Shown here one piece after another: positions 26,890 through 35,533 of a DNA stretch of 64,000 bases. The stretch comes from Chloroflexota bacterium. GTDB taxonomy: Bacteria > Chloroflexota > Anaerolineae > 4572-78 > J111. The DNA is taken from positions 1 through 64,000 of the forward strand of contig BOKF01000030.1 in NCBI GenBank assembly GCA_016860845.1. Direction: 5' to 3'. The notes below the pieces were generated by a model. That model was not told the DNA's origin, searched no databases, and saw only the letters and a program-made list of their open reading frames with translations. Position numbers and translations under genes: made by a program. How positions within the stretch are numbered: position 1 is the stretch's first letter; every line of letters begins with the position of its first letter.

Positions 26890-26925
26890 AAAAAGGCTCC
26901 TGAGAAGGTACAGGAGCCTTTTTTA
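26890..26925 (+). terminator. Rho-independent terminator of secDF
   Basis: AAAAAGGCTCCTG, loop AGAAGGTA, CAGGAGCC followed by TTTTTT, starting 16 bases after the stop codon. Confidence 0.92.
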
Positions 26926-26948
26926 ATACAGATTTGATTAAAAGTTAG

Positions 26949-26970
26949 GAGTCCAAAGTGTACTTTGGAC
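26949..26970 (-). terminator. Palindromic hairpin after histidine kinase gene, family H
   Basis: AGTCCAAAGT/ACTTTGGACT arms lie directly after the stop of the minus-strand kinase gene. The core resembles the 32-bp palindrome at 36254-36285 (CAAAGTGYACTTTG). Terminator role inferred from position. Confidence 0.5.
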
Positions 26971-26972
26971 TT

Positions 26973-28187
26973 TTATCCATTCAGAGGAAGGCTAAAGGTG
27001 AAACGACTGCCTACTCCTAGCTCACTCTGCACCCAGATGTCGCCGCCATGCGCTTCGACAATCTTCTTGGCAATTGCCAGCCCCAAGCCGGCCCCGCTTT
27101 CCATTCCATTCTCCTGCACGCGATAAAACTTCTTGAAGATCAACTCCAGGTCACCCGGCGCAATGCCCACACCGGTATCCGCTACTGCCACCTGAACTCG
27201 CCATTGATTGCCGGATAGAGTAACATTCACTGCACCACCGGCCCGGTTATATTTGATCGCATTATCAATCAAGCTCATCATTACCTGGTGCAGACGCCTG
27301 GCATCTCCCTGGATCACCGGCAGATTCTCTTTTGCCTTAAGCGACAGAGTAATATTCTTCTGCAGAGCGAGGCTTTGCAAGCACTCTAACACTTCTTGAG
27401 CCAGTAAGGGAAGATCTACTTTTTCCTTTTGCAGTTGGACTCGACCAGTTTCTAACCGGCTCAAATCAAGAAAATTATTGACCATATGGCCCAGATAAAC
27501 AGCCTCACGGCTGACTGATTCCAACCCAACCCGCCAATTTTCGGTGTTCATGTTGGAGTTGGCCAGCATAACCTGGCTATAATCAATAATGGAGCTTACC
27601 GGTGAATGTAACTCTTGCGCCAGCTTGGCTACCTCGTCACTCTGCTCAAACATCCGCGCGTTTTGAATAGCCACAGCCGCTTGTCCAGCCAGGGTATGAA
27701 GCAGGCGAATATCATCGCCGGTAAAACCGGCCCGGTGATGCTTGTTATAGACCTCCAAAACCCCCAACGTTTTTTCTTTGAACTTCAACGGGACACCCAA
27801 AATCAAGCAGGCTTCAAACCAGGGCAGTTGGTCAATTTCACTAAAAGAGCGTCCATCCTCGAGCAGATTATCCACCACCAAAAACTCTCCCGTGCGGATA
27901 ATCCAGCCCGCCAGACTGCCCTCAAAGGGGATGGCTCGCCGCTCCAGGGGCCTGACCAGTTCTCCGGTCACTGCTTCGAGATAAAGCTCCCCACTTCCTT
28001 TATCCACTAACAGCACCGCCGCAACTTCCGTATCGGTCAATTCAGCCGCTTCTTCAACGACAAACCGCAGTAAAGGCGCCAGTTCCAGGGTGGCATGCAG
28101 CTTGCGGCTGACTTCCAGCATCATTTCCAGCCGCGCTACCTGAATTTCTGCTGATAAAGGGGGATTGTGGGTAAGATCTTTCAGCAT
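26973..28187 (-). CDS. Cytosolic GAF-domain sensor histidine kinase
   Basis: 404 aa from ATG 28187; TTG 28223 is unlikely because the promoter start site falls at about 28226. GAF domain at about residues 30-185 ([19 protein letters not shown] to [12 protein letters not shown]). Dimerisation/phosphoacceptor helix [18 protein letters not shown] (His in ELHSP). HATPase has [11 protein letters not shown] (N box), [13 protein letters not shown] (G1) and [13 protein letters not shown] (G2). No transmembrane segment or signal peptide, so it senses a cytosolic ligand or state. No response regulator is adjacent (orphan kinase). Confidence 0.93.
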   Translation of the reverse strand: MLKDLTHNPPLSAEIQVARLEMMLEVSRKLHATLELAPLLRFVVEEAAELTDTEVAAVLLVDKGSGELYLEAVTGELVRPLERRAIPFEGSLAGWIIRTGEFLVVDNLLEDGRSFSEIDQLPWFEACLILGVPLKFKEKTLGVLEVYNKHHRAGFTGDDIRLLHTLAGQAAVAIQNARMFEQSDEVAKLAQELHSPVSSIIDYSQVMLANSNMNTENWRVGLESVSREAVYLGHMVNNFLDLSRLETGRVQLQKEKVDLPLLAQEVLECLQSLALQKNITLSLKAKENLPVIQGDARRLHQVMMSLIDNAIKYNRAGGAVNVTLSGNQWRVQVAVADTGVGIAPGDLELIFKKFYRVQENGMESGAGLGLAIAKKIVEAHGGDIWVQSELGVGSRFTFSLPLNG

Positions 28188-28232
28188 AACGGCATACCAT
28201 CCTTGAATAGACTGTGGTCTCAACTATCTAAA

Positions 28233-28261
28233 ATTCTAACACCAGGGTGATGGGCTGACAA
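28233..28261 (-). promoter_or_regulatory. Promoter of the histidine kinase gene
   Basis: Minus strand TTGTCA (28261-28256), 17-base spacer, TAGAAT (28238-28233). Predicted start near 28226. Confidence 0.6.
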
Positions 28262-28373
28262 GAGGGTTATGAGTCCCAAATTCTTAATACTGGCTTTTTT
28301 CCTGACTCTTGCGCCTTTTTTCGATCAAAAGTGATTTTTTCCACAAAACTGATAGTTTTTGAGAGTCACGGAG

Positions 28374-28382
28374 TGCTATAAT
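28374..28382 (+). promoter_or_regulatory. Extended -10 promoter upstream of mvaA
   Basis: TGC followed by TATAAT (28377-28382) without a recognisable -35. It leaves a leader of about 105 bases to the ATG at 28493. The remaining 28188-28492 gap contains no gene. Confidence 0.5.
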
Positions 28383-28492
28383 AACCATAGATTGAGCGAG
28401 GAACAGTATTGTTGTGCCCGTTTTTGGCTCAAAACCAAATAAAAGATTACCAAGCTATTAAAACTTGAGGGGGAGTTTCAACTCGTAAAGCA

Positions 28493-29788
28493 ATGAACAA
28501 TCTATTTGCGGGATTTTACAAGCTAACGCAATCGGAACGTTTGCAAAAGTTGGCCGAGTATACCGGCTTGCAGGCCGATGACTTGTCGGCCATGAGGTTC
28601 AGCCTGTCAGCCGAGCAGGCCGAGGTCATGATTGAAAACGTGGTCGGTCGCTACACCCTACCGCTTGGCCTGGCCACGAATTTCTTGATAAATGGAGAAG
28701 AAGTGCTTGTCCCCATGGTGGTCGAGGAGCCGAGCATTGTGGCTGCGGTCAGCTATGCGGCTAAATTGGCCCGTGCTGAAGGCGGTTTTCGCACCGCCAG
28801 CAGCGAACCGCTGATGATTGGGCAGGTGCAGGTTTTGGATGTGGCCAATTTGGACGAAGCCGCCGCCCGGCTCATGGCCGCCGAAGAAAAGCTGTTGGCC
28901 GCCGCCAATCAACACCATCCGACCATTCAAAAGTTGGGAGGTGGGGCCAAAAGCATTGAAGTCCGGCCCTTGCCCGACACACCCGCCGGCCCCATGCTGA
29001 TCGTCCACATTTTGTACGACTGCCGGGATGCGATGGGGGCCAATGCCGTCAATACCGCCGCAGAAAGCGTCGCCCCGCTCATCGAGCAGCTCACGGGCGG
29101 GCGAGTCAACCTGCGCATTCTATCGAATCTAACCGACCGCCGCACCGCTCGCGCCGAGTGCCTCATTCCCATCGAGCAGCTTGCCCGCGATGGCCTGCCG
29201 GGCGATCAAGTCGCCCGATCCATTTTCGAAGCCTGGGCTTTTGCCGCCGCCGATCCCTACCGGGCGGCCACCCATAATAAAGGGGTCATGAACGGGATTG
29301 ACGCCGTGGCAGTAGCGACCGGCAACGACTGGCGTGCTTTGGAAGCCGGGGCGCACACCTATGCCGCTCGGAACGGACGTTACACCAGCCTGACCGAGTG
29401 GTCGCTGGTAACGCTGGGCGAACCCGGCCTGGAGACAGGAGAGGTGACTCATTTACGCGGCATGTTGGATATGCCGTTAAGCGTCGGTACAGTTGGCGGC
29501 GCGACTAAAGCTCACCCCACGGCCCGGGTTTCGATGAAGATTTTGGGCCAGCCCCATGCCCGCCGGCTGGCTGAAATCATGGTCGCCGTCGGGTTGGCGC
29601 AAAACCTGGCCGCAATTCGGGCCTTAGCTACCGAGGGAATCCAACGGGGGCATATGCGTCTGCATGCCCGGCAGGTGGCGCTGGCCGCCGGGGCTAAAGA
29701 GGGGCAGGTGCAGCAAATCGCCGATAAACTGGTCGCCCTGGGTAATATCCGGGTCGAAACGGCTAAGGAATTAATCGAGGTGCAATGA
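28493..29788 (+). CDS. mvaA: Class II hydroxymethylglutaryl-CoA reductase
   Basis: 431 aa, class II (degradative-type sequence, also used biosynthetically). Catalytic set visible: Glu79 in VEEPSIVAAVSYAAKLA, Lys in THNKGVMNG, Asp in ATGNDWRA, and His in LGQPHARRL. The DAMGANAVN dinucleotide/CoA motif is present. Converts HMG-CoA to mevalonate in isoprenoid synthesis. HMG-CoA synthase, thiolase and a DUF35 protein follow on the same strand, making a complete acetyl-CoA-to-mevalonate block. The GGGGAG ribosome-like site is about 20 bases from the ATG, unusually far. Mevalonate kinase and later steps are not in the window. Confidence 0.95.
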   Translation: MNNLFAGFYKLTQSERLQKLAEYTGLQADDLSAMRFSLSAEQAEVMIENVVGRYTLPLGLATNFLINGEEVLVPMVVEEPSIVAAVSYAAKLARAEGGFRTASSEPLMIGQVQVLDVANLDEAAARLMAAEEKLLAAANQHHPTIQKLGGGAKSIEVRPLPDTPAGPMLIVHILYDCRDAMGANAVNTAAESVAPLIEQLTGGRVNLRILSNLTDRRTARAECLIPIEQLARDGLPGDQVARSIFEAWAFAAADPYRAATHNKGVMNGIDAVAVATGNDWRALEAGAHTYAARNGRYTSLTEWSLVTLGEPGLETGEVTHLRGMLDMPLSVGTVGGATKAHPTARVSMKILGQPHARRLAEIMVAVGLAQNLAAIRALATEGIQRGHMRLHARQVALAAGAKEGQVQQIADKLVALGNIRVETAKELIEVQ

Positions 29789-29827
29789 GACTAAAAGATG
29801 GAGTAATTTGCTGCCTCAAATATTTCC

Positions 29828-29875
29828 TTGACAAAATATGGACATTGTGATATAATACTAGACAAAATATAGACA
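29828..29875 (+). promoter_or_regulatory. Consensus promoter with direct-repeat operator candidate, HMG-CoA synthase
   Basis: TTGACA (29828-29833), 17-base spacer, TATAAT (29851-29856). The promoter is overlaid by the direct repeat GACAAAATATRGACA at 29830-29844 and 29861-29875, 31 bp apart (about three turns), covering the -35 side and the start site. Confidence 0.75.
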
Positions 29876-29902
29876 AATTTCCATTTGGGTGGAGCAAAAA
29901 GC

Positions 29903-30958
29903 ATGCCTTTGATGAAACCTACTGCCGCAACCGGAATTGTCGGTTACGGCAGTTACATTCCTAAATATCGCCTACCGGCTAAAGAAGTCGCCCGGGTTTG
30001 GACCGGCGGCAACGGCGAGTTGCCAATTAAAGAAAAAGCGGTGCCGGGACCGGACGAAGACACCATGACCATTGGCCTGGAAGCGGCCCGCAACGCCCTG
30101 GCCCGCGCTCAGATTAACCCTCAGGAAATTGGCGCGGTCTGGGTTGGCAGTGAAAGCCATCCTTATGCGGTCAAACCAACCAGCACCATCATCGCCGAAG
30201 CGATTGGAGCCACTCCTTACACCCAGGCCGCGGACTGGCAGTTTGCCTGCAAAGCCGGCACAGAGACGATCCAGGCAGCGATAGGGTTTGTCGGCAGCGG
30301 GATGGTCCACTATGCCCTGGGCATTGGCGCGGATACAGCCCAGGGCCGTCCGGGCGATGCCCTGGAATATACCGCCGCAGCCGGCGGCGCCGCCTTTATC
30401 ATCGGCCCGGCCTCCGAAAGCATAGCCATCTTTGAAGCCAGTTCTTCCTACGTTACCGATACACCCGATTTCTGGCGGCGGCCAACGACCCATTACCCCA
30501 GCCACGGCCAGCGCTTCACCGGGGAGCCGGCCTATTTTCATCACGTCCTCGGCGTTGGGCAGGAGTTTATGAGCCAATTGGGGCGCAGCGCCAAAGATTT
30601 TGACTATGTGGTGCTCCACCAGCCCAACAAAAAGTTTCCGGAGCGAGCCGCGACCATGCTGGGTTTTGAAAAGGCGCAGTGGGTAACTGGCCTGCTGGTG
30701 CCGGTGGTCGGCAACACGTATGCCGGGGCCAGTATTTTAGGCTTGACCGCCATCCTCGACATCGCCAAGCCGGGGGACAAAATTCTGTGCATTTCCTTCG
30801 GCTCCGGGGCCGGCAGCGACGCCTTTGCCCTGCAAATTACAGATAACATTGTGGGTAAGCAGCAGTTAGCGCCGACTACCCTGGCCTATATCAATCGCCG
30901 GGTAGAGATTGATTATGCCACCTATGCCCGCTACCGGCAGAAGTTGCAAATGCATTGA
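29903..30958 (+). CDS. Hydroxymethylglutaryl-CoA synthase, archaeal type
   Basis: 351 aa from ATG 29903 (GGTGGAG 8 bases upstream). Thiolase-fold enzyme condensing acetyl-CoA with acetoacetyl-CoA. It has [14 protein letters not shown], catalytic Glu in [14 protein letters not shown], nucleophile Cys in [11 protein letters not shown], and His in [12 protein letters not shown]. Sequence style matches the archaeal HMGCS clade that pairs with an SCP-x-type thiolase and a DUF35 protein, both encoded directly downstream. Has its own promoter, separate from mvaA. Confidence 0.93.
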   Translation: MPLMKPTAATGIVGYGSYIPKYRLPAKEVARVWTGGNGELPIKEKAVPGPDEDTMTIGLEAARNALARAQINPQEIGAVWVGSESHPYAVKPTSTIIAEAIGATPYTQAADWQFACKAGTETIQAAIGFVGSGMVHYALGIGADTAQGRPGDALEYTAAAGGAAFIIGPASESIAIFEASSSYVTDTPDFWRRPTTHYPSHGQRFTGEPAYFHHVLGVGQEFMSQLGRSAKDFDYVVLHQPNKKFPERAATMLGFEKAQWVTGLLVPVVGNTYAGASILGLTAILDIAKPGDKILCISFGSGAGSDAFALQITDNIVGKQQLAPTTLAYINRRVEIDYATYARYRQKLQMH

Positions 30959-31024
30959 GAATAAGAAGAAAGAAATAAGAAGTTGGATTTACCAAATCTT
31001 TCACCTCACTTCAATCTCTGTTTT

Positions 31025-31047
31025 CTAATTTCTAATTTCTAATTTTT
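31025..31047. repeat. CTAATTT triplicate between HMGS and thiolase genes
   Basis: Three head-to-tail CTAATTT units ending in a T-run, within an AT-rich spacer. Length variation would change the leader of the TTG-started thiolase gene. Confidence 0.6.
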
Positions 31048-31059
31048 CAGGAGTTCATT

Positions 31060-32220
31060 TTGAGAGACGTATCTATCATCGGGATTGGACAAACACCGGT
31101 GGGAGAGCATTGGGATAGAAGCTTGCGCCATCTGGCCTATGATGCTCTGGCAGCGGCCATGCGCGATGCCAATGTCGAGCGAGCCGATGCCTTGTATGTC
31201 GGCAATATGCTTTCCGGCGAGGTATCAGGGCAGGCCCACCTGGGCGCGCTGATTGCCGATTTTGCCGGACTGCGCGGCATCGAAGCGGTTAAAGTTGAGG
31301 CAGCCTGCGCCAGCGCCGCTGCTGCTTTCCGGCAGGCTTATATCGGCGTAGCCAGCGGCTTGCAGGATATTGCCATTGCCGTCGGCGTGGAAAAGATGAC
31401 CGACGACATCGGCAGCAAGGTCACGGCAGGACTGGCTTCCGCCGCCGATGCGGAATATGAGGTTATTCACGGTGTCAGCTTTGTGGCCCTGAACGCCCTG
31501 ATTATGCAGCGCTATATGTACGAGAATAAACTCCGGCGAGAGGACTTTGCCGGTTTCGCCATCAATGCGCATGCCAATGGGGCGCGCAACCCCAATGCTA
31601 TGTTTCAGAATCCCATCAGCCGGGAGGCTTTTGTGCGCTCCAGCCTCATCGCCGACCCGATTGCTCTCTTGGACGCCAGCGGCATGGCCGACGGCGCGGC
31701 GGCGGTCGTACTCTGCCCAACCGAGCAGGCCCGCGAATTTAGCAATAGTGCGGTGCGCATCAGGGCCAGCGCCGCTGCCACCGACAGTTTGAGTGTTCAC
31801 GACCGGCGTGATCCCCTCTGGCTGCAGGCCGGTGAAGACTCAGCCCAACGGGCTTACCGGCAGGCCAGAGTCGGCCCCACAGATATTGACTTTTTTGAAC
31901 TGCACGATGCTTTCACTATTATGGCTGCCTTAAGCCTGGAAGCAACCGGTTTTGCGGAACGCGGCAAAGGCACCTGGCTGGCTCGCGATGGTGAAATCAC
32001 CCTGGAAGGCAAAATTCCTATCTGCACTCAGGGCGGTTTGAAAGCGCGTGGCCATCCCGTGGGGGCCACCGGGCTGTACCAGATTGTCGAGGCTGTGCAG
32101 CAGTTACGCGGCGAAGCGGGAGAAAATCAAGTGGCCAATGCTCGCCTGGGGATGACCCAGAATATTGGCGGCAGCGGAGCGACGATTATCACCCATATTT
32201 TTGAGAGAGTGAATCAATAA
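31060..32220 (+). CDS. SCP-x/archaeal-type acetoacetyl-CoA thiolase
   Basis: 386 aa. TTG start at 31060, with CAGGAG 6 bases upstream. Opens VSIIGIGQTPVGEHWDRSL. Nucleophile Cys in VEAACASAAAAFRQAY, His in FELHDAF, and the C-terminal GGLKARGHPVGATG. The second catalytic Cys motif of classical thiolases is replaced by TQNIGGSGAT, as in the lipid-transfer/archaeal clade. Supplies acetoacetyl-CoA to the adjacent synthase; in archaea the two enzymes form a shared-CoA-site complex held by DUF35. Confidence 0.92.
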   Translation: MRDVSIIGIGQTPVGEHWDRSLRHLAYDALAAAMRDANVERADALYVGNMLSGEVSGQAHLGALIADFAGLRGIEAVKVEAACASAAAAFRQAYIGVASGLQDIAIAVGVEKMTDDIGSKVTAGLASAADAEYEVIHGVSFVALNALIMQRYMYENKLRREDFAGFAINAHANGARNPNAMFQNPISREAFVRSSLIADPIALLDASGMADGAAAVVLCPTEQAREFSNSAVRIRASAAATDSLSVHDRRDPLWLQAGEDSAQRAYRQARVGPTDIDFFELHDAFTIMAALSLEATGFAERGKGTWLARDGEITLEGKIPICTQGGLKARGHPVGATGLYQIVEAVQQLRGEAGENQVANARLGMTQNIGGSGATIITHIFERVNQ

Positions 32221-32280
32221 AACGTAATGCGTGATGCGTGATGCGTAAAACTTACAGATTACGCATCACGCATCACGTTT
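32221..32280. repeat. Dispersed inverted repeat (ACGTAATGCGTGATGCGTGA)
   Basis: ATGCGTGATGCGTGATGCGT then ATTACGCATCACGCATCACG, a large tandem-in-hairpin between thiolase and DUF35 genes. Confidence 0.75.
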
Positions 32281-32332
32281 CACCTCTAGCGTGATTTACG
32301 AGAATCAATTCATTCCAAGGAGAACTTATTCT

Positions 32333-32743
32333 ATGTCTACAGAAATTGCGCAACACTGGCGATTAAAGTCGCAGCGGTATCAGTTGGTGGGCGAGGTTTG
32401 CCCGCAGTGCAACGGCAAGATTTTCCCGCCGCGTGATGTCTGTCCCTACTGCGCCGAAGGGCCGGCCCAACCGCCGTTCCAATTCAGCGGGCGTGGTGAG
32501 GTCTACTCACACACTACGGTCCACAAACCGCCGGAGGGATATGAAGAAGTGGCCCCCTACACCGTGGCCTTGATCAAGCTGGAAGAAGGCCCCCTGATCA
32601 CGGCTCAACTGACCGATGTGGCTAATGAAGAGGTTGAGATTGGCATGCCGGTCGAGATGGTCACGCGCAAGCTGCGCACCCAGGGCGACGAGGGTCTGAT
32701 TATTTACGGCTACAAATTCCGGCCTCAATTGGCTACCGTCTAA
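32333..32743 (+). CDS. DUF35 zinc-ribbon/OB-fold protein
   Basis: 136 aa from ATG 32333 (AAGGAG 10 bases upstream; longer readings begin inside the repeat). N-terminal rubredoxin-like zinc ribbon CPQCNGKIFPPRDVCPYC, then an OB-fold CoA-binding half (GEVYSHTTVHKPPEGYEE, PLITAQLTDV). In archaeal mevalonate synthesis the DUF35 protein bridges thiolase and HMG-CoA synthase so that acetoacetyl-CoA is not lost. Synteny here predicts the same assembly. Confidence 0.9.
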   Translation: MSTEIAQHWRLKSQRYQLVGEVCPQCNGKIFPPRDVCPYCAEGPAQPPFQFSGRGEVYSHTTVHKPPEGYEEVAPYTVALIKLEEGPLITAQLTDVANEEVEIGMPVEMVTRKLRTQGDEGLIIYGYKFRPQLATV

Positions 32744-32774
32744 GGGTTTTTGACAACCAAACGCGGTAAAATAC

Positions 32775-32830
32775 GGAAGGTTGGGAGATTGAAAGGTTGG
32801 TAAATACCAGCCAATCTTCCAGCCTTCGAG
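32775..32830. repeat. Family C repeat (intergenic copy)
   Basis: GGAAGGTTGGGAGATTGAAA GGTTGG followed by CCAATCTTCCAGCCTTC; same family as the in-frame copy at 7201-7248. Confidence 0.6.
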
Positions 32831-32902
32831 CCAAAGGCCCCCTATGGGCAATCTCCTTGGTTATAAAGATTACCGTTTTGAAGAGAATTTTTGAACTGCC
32901 TC

Positions 32903-33538
32903 TTACTTTTTACTTGAGCCGGATAAGGCTGTCGTCACCCCCAGGCCAATATAAACACTCCCCGCAAAATAACGCTGGGCGCGCAAGAAACCCAAATTTC
33001 CGCGCAGCCAATGCCCCACCGTCCCGGCCAGAAGCGCATAGAGGCCATCGCTGCAGATTCCCAAAGCCACAAAAATGAAGCCCAGGAATAAAATTTGCCC
33101 AACGACCCCGCCCCGCGAGACATCTACAAACTGGGGCAGAAAAGCCAAAAAGAACAGAGCTGTCTTGGGATTAAATACGTTAACCACCACGCCCTGATAG
33201 AAAATACGGGCCAACCTTTTGCGCTCGATGACTTCAGGCTGGGATAACTCCTCCCGGACCAGCAGTTTGCGCACCCCCAGGTAGACCAGATAAGCCGCTC
33301 CTAAATATTTCACCAAACCAAAAGCGAGGGCCGACGACATCAGCAGCGCCGAAAGGCCCAGGGCCGCCGCGATTACGTGCAGCAGATTAGCCACCTCCAC
33401 CCCCAACACCGAGACAATCCCCGCCAGCCGGCCCTGGTCAATGCTGCGAGCGACGATGTAAAGCACGGCTGGACCGGGCGTCAGCAGCAGGGCCACCGCG
33501 GCTACCACAAAGAGCACTACTTGAGACGGTTCAGGCAT
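32903..33538 (-). CDS. LysE/RhtB-family amino-acid exporter
   Basis: 211 aa, about six transmembrane helices. The N-terminal signature VALLLTPGPAVLYIVARSI includes the family P-G-P, with GLGLSALLMSSALAF-like and FNPKTALFFLAFLPQFV motifs. Exports amino acids or related metabolites. RBS AAGGAGGT 9 bases before ATG 33538. Convergent with the mevalonate genes. Substrate unknown. Confidence 0.92.
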   Translation of the reverse strand: MPEPSQVVLFVVAAVALLLTPGPAVLYIVARSIDQGRLAGIVSVLGVEVANLLHVIAAALGLSALLMSSALAFGLVKYLGAAYLVYLGVRKLLVREELSQPEVIERKRLARIFYQGVVVNVFNPKTALFFLAFLPQFVDVSRGGVVGQILFLGFIFVALGICSDGLYALLAGTVGHWLRGNLGFLRAQRYFAGSVYIGLGVTTALSGSSKK

Positions 33539-33601
33539 ACATACTAACCTCCTTAAAATGAATTTGAATTTGGAACTGGGCTTATCAACAAGCTCCGCAG
33601 C

Positions 33602-34096
33602 TTAGGGCTTGAGGAGTTGGGGCTGCGGGAAAAAACGGCCGACATTCTCGATAAAATGAGGCACGGCTTCGCAAATGTAATCAACTACGGCGTAGATGTA
33701 GGCTTGTTCGGCATAAGGATTGTGCGGCTCATTCGTTACCGCTTCCCACACATCCAGCACCGGCGTTTCCGTACCGTAACAAATTTGATTAAACAGCCAT
33801 GCTTCCTGACCAAACTGCTCTTGCAGATAGCGGCGGTGATCCAGCCCCATCGCCACCACCACATCTGCTTCGGCCAGTATCTCGGCGGTGAGGCGTCGCT
33901 GCCGGTGGGCCGCCGGGTTGAGGCCGTGTAGCGCTAGCCGCTCCCGTACATACGGCGACATGGCCTGGAGATTGGCTTCGGTCCCCGCGGAACTAACGCG
34001 ATAAACCTGTTGCGGCCTCAGGGCCGCTTTCAAAGCATACTCCGCGGTCATACTTCTAAAAATGTTGCCGGTACAGACAAATAAGATGGATGGCAT
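33602..34096 (-). CDS. Low-molecular-weight protein tyrosine phosphatase family
   Basis: 164 aa. P-loop CTGNIFRS near the N-terminus (Cys8, Arg14), in the LMW-PTP/arsenate reductase fold. The usual C-terminal general-acid DPxx segment is replaced by NEPHNPYAEQ (Asn126 where Asp is normal); Asp115 in PVLDVWEAV may take its role. Likely dephosphorylates protein Tyr/Arg or a small molecule. Stands alone between LysE and the RelA/SpoT-like gene, with a family C repeat upstream. Confidence 0.85.
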   Translation of the reverse strand: MPSILFVCTGNIFRSMTAEYALKAALRPQQVYRVSSAGTEANLQAMSPYVRERLALHGLNPAAHRQRRLTAEILAEADVVVAMGLDHRRYLQEQFGQEAWLFNQICYGTETPVLDVWEAVTNEPHNPYAEQAYIYAVVDYICEAVPHFIENVGRFFPQPQLLKP

Positions 34097-34112
34097 CGGA
34101 TTAAGACAAGCT

Positions 34113-34181
34113 TTGGAAGACTGGAAGGTGGGAAGACTGGAAGGTTGAAAATTTCCCAGCCTTCCAAACTTCTAACCCTCC
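34113..34181. repeat. Family C repeat (intergenic copy)
   Basis: TTGGAAGACTGGAAGGTGGG, AAGACTGGAAGG, then the inverse CCCAGCCTTCCAAACTTC. Confidence 0.65.
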
Positions 34182-34185
34182 CTAC

Positions 34186-35322
34186 TTAATCAACCAGCGA
34201 CAACGTCACCCCCGGATACACGGGCGGCGGTCCATCAGGATTGAGGAACAGCCAGCGCAGCAGATCACGATAAAAGCGGAACAGGGGAAGCTGCTCGGCC
34301 ACCTGATTCCGCACCTGTTCGCGGTTGGCCCGAAAGCTGGTGTGACTCTCTTGGGTTAATAACTCCCGCTCGTGCAGAAAATTGCCCAGGGTTTGGATTT
34401 GAATTTCAACGGTTTTATCCGACCAGCGGACCACAGATTTCAAAGCTTCCCAACCCGTCTGCTTTTGCTGGCCGGGGGTGAGGTAATCCTTAACCTCGAC
34501 AAACTGAAGCCGCCTGTTTTGAGGCACGGCTTCAACCTCGAACTTCGCCAGCGCGTCATCAGACCAGGCCAGTTCGACCAGGGCCAGGTGGACTTTGTGG
34601 GCGTCGGCCAGACTGCCGACCACAATTTTGATCCCAAAAATATCCTTCACGTAGCGGCTCAAGTGCTGCAATTTTTTATCTCGGACCACAATCGTATCGA
34701 GGTCAAAGATTTCGTCCACAACCTTGTTCCAAACCTCTTGTTCGGCTTTGATCCGGCTGATGATTTTGTGGATACCGTAGGGATTGGCCGCTGTCGGCTG
34801 GTAATCCACCATATTAGCGACCAGGTTAGCCCTGCTCCAATCCCGCCCATCGAAAATACGCAGTTTTTTCAGTTGGCGGCTGCCCAGGTCAATATCGGTG
34901 GTGGTGTATAGATCTTCGGCTGAAACGCTTTGGGTGATGGTGAAGCGCTCTTTGGTCGTCTCCACCTCGCCGATGACCACACTCTGAATTTGGTATGAGG
35001 CTACAAAAGAGTCGCAAATAAGCTGGCAGAGACGGTGCAGTTTCTCCTCACCGTGGAGAATCATATTGGCAAACGCCAGCCGCACCTTTTCCAGGTGCGA
35101 GCGTGAAAATTGAAGTTCGTGGTGGGCCGCCGAATATTCGATCAGCTCCAGGCGCAGACGCTGAAGCTGGATGACCAGTTCGTTCAAGATCGGTTCTGTC
35201 GTGACCATCCACAATGGCGAGTCAGAGGTCGAGGCAACCTTTGGCAGAAGTTGCACGTCACGAACGGTGGTGGCGCTTTCAAAGGTAGAAGGTACAGACA
35301 ATACTCTTTTGGTACCTGGCAC
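34186..35322 (-). CDS. RelA/SpoT nucleotidyltransferase-like domain protein (divergent)
   Basis: 378 aa from GTG 35322, with a strong GGAGGAGGTGTT directly upstream. A helical N-terminal region (40-110, VIQLQRLRLELIEYSA) precedes a central part of unknown type. From about residue 195 the pattern recalls a RelA/SpoT synthetase domain: YGIHKIISRIKAE, VKDIFGIKIVVGS, VEVKDYL, GWEALKSVV and VEIQIQTLGNFLHERE (compare IKD-LGLRIV, DYI, GYQSLHTVV, VEVQIRT-MH..AE). Several canonical catalytic residues are not obvious, so alarmone synthesis is only a possibility. Unknown partner; sits between LMW-PTP and msrA. Confidence 0.5.
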   Translation of the reverse strand: MPGTKRVLSVPSTFESATTVRDVQLLPKVASTSDSPLWMVTTEPILNELVIQLQRLRLELIEYSAAHHELQFSRSHLEKVRLAFANMILHGEEKLHRLCQLICDSFVASYQIQSVVIGEVETTKERFTITQSVSAEDLYTTTDIDLGSRQLKKLRIFDGRDWSRANLVANMVDYQPTAANPYGIHKIISRIKAEQEVWNKVVDEIFDLDTIVVRDKKLQHLSRYVKDIFGIKIVVGSLADAHKVHLALVELAWSDDALAKFEVEAVPQNRRLQFVEVKDYLTPGQQKQTGWEALKSVVRWSDKTVEIQIQTLGNFLHERELLTQESHTSFRANREQVRNQVAEQLPLFRFYRDLLRWLFLNPDGPPPVYPGVTLSLVD

Positions 35323-35533
35323 AACACCTCCTCCGGTAAGATTTGTTTTGCCAACCTGTTAGCCAAGAGGTGCGACACACTTTCTCGCCAGCAAAATTGG
35401 CCGTTAGCCGAGCAAGCGTGTCCCCCTGAGCAATTGTACCTGCTTAAAATTGTATACTAGAATCAAAGATTTTTCTAGTCACAAATTTCGACAAGGTCTA
35501 TCCAAAATTTTAGGGGAACACATCCTCACCTAA

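Noticed and set aside
31025..31047. CRISPR-like array
   Set aside because: Seven-base units without spacers; only three copies.
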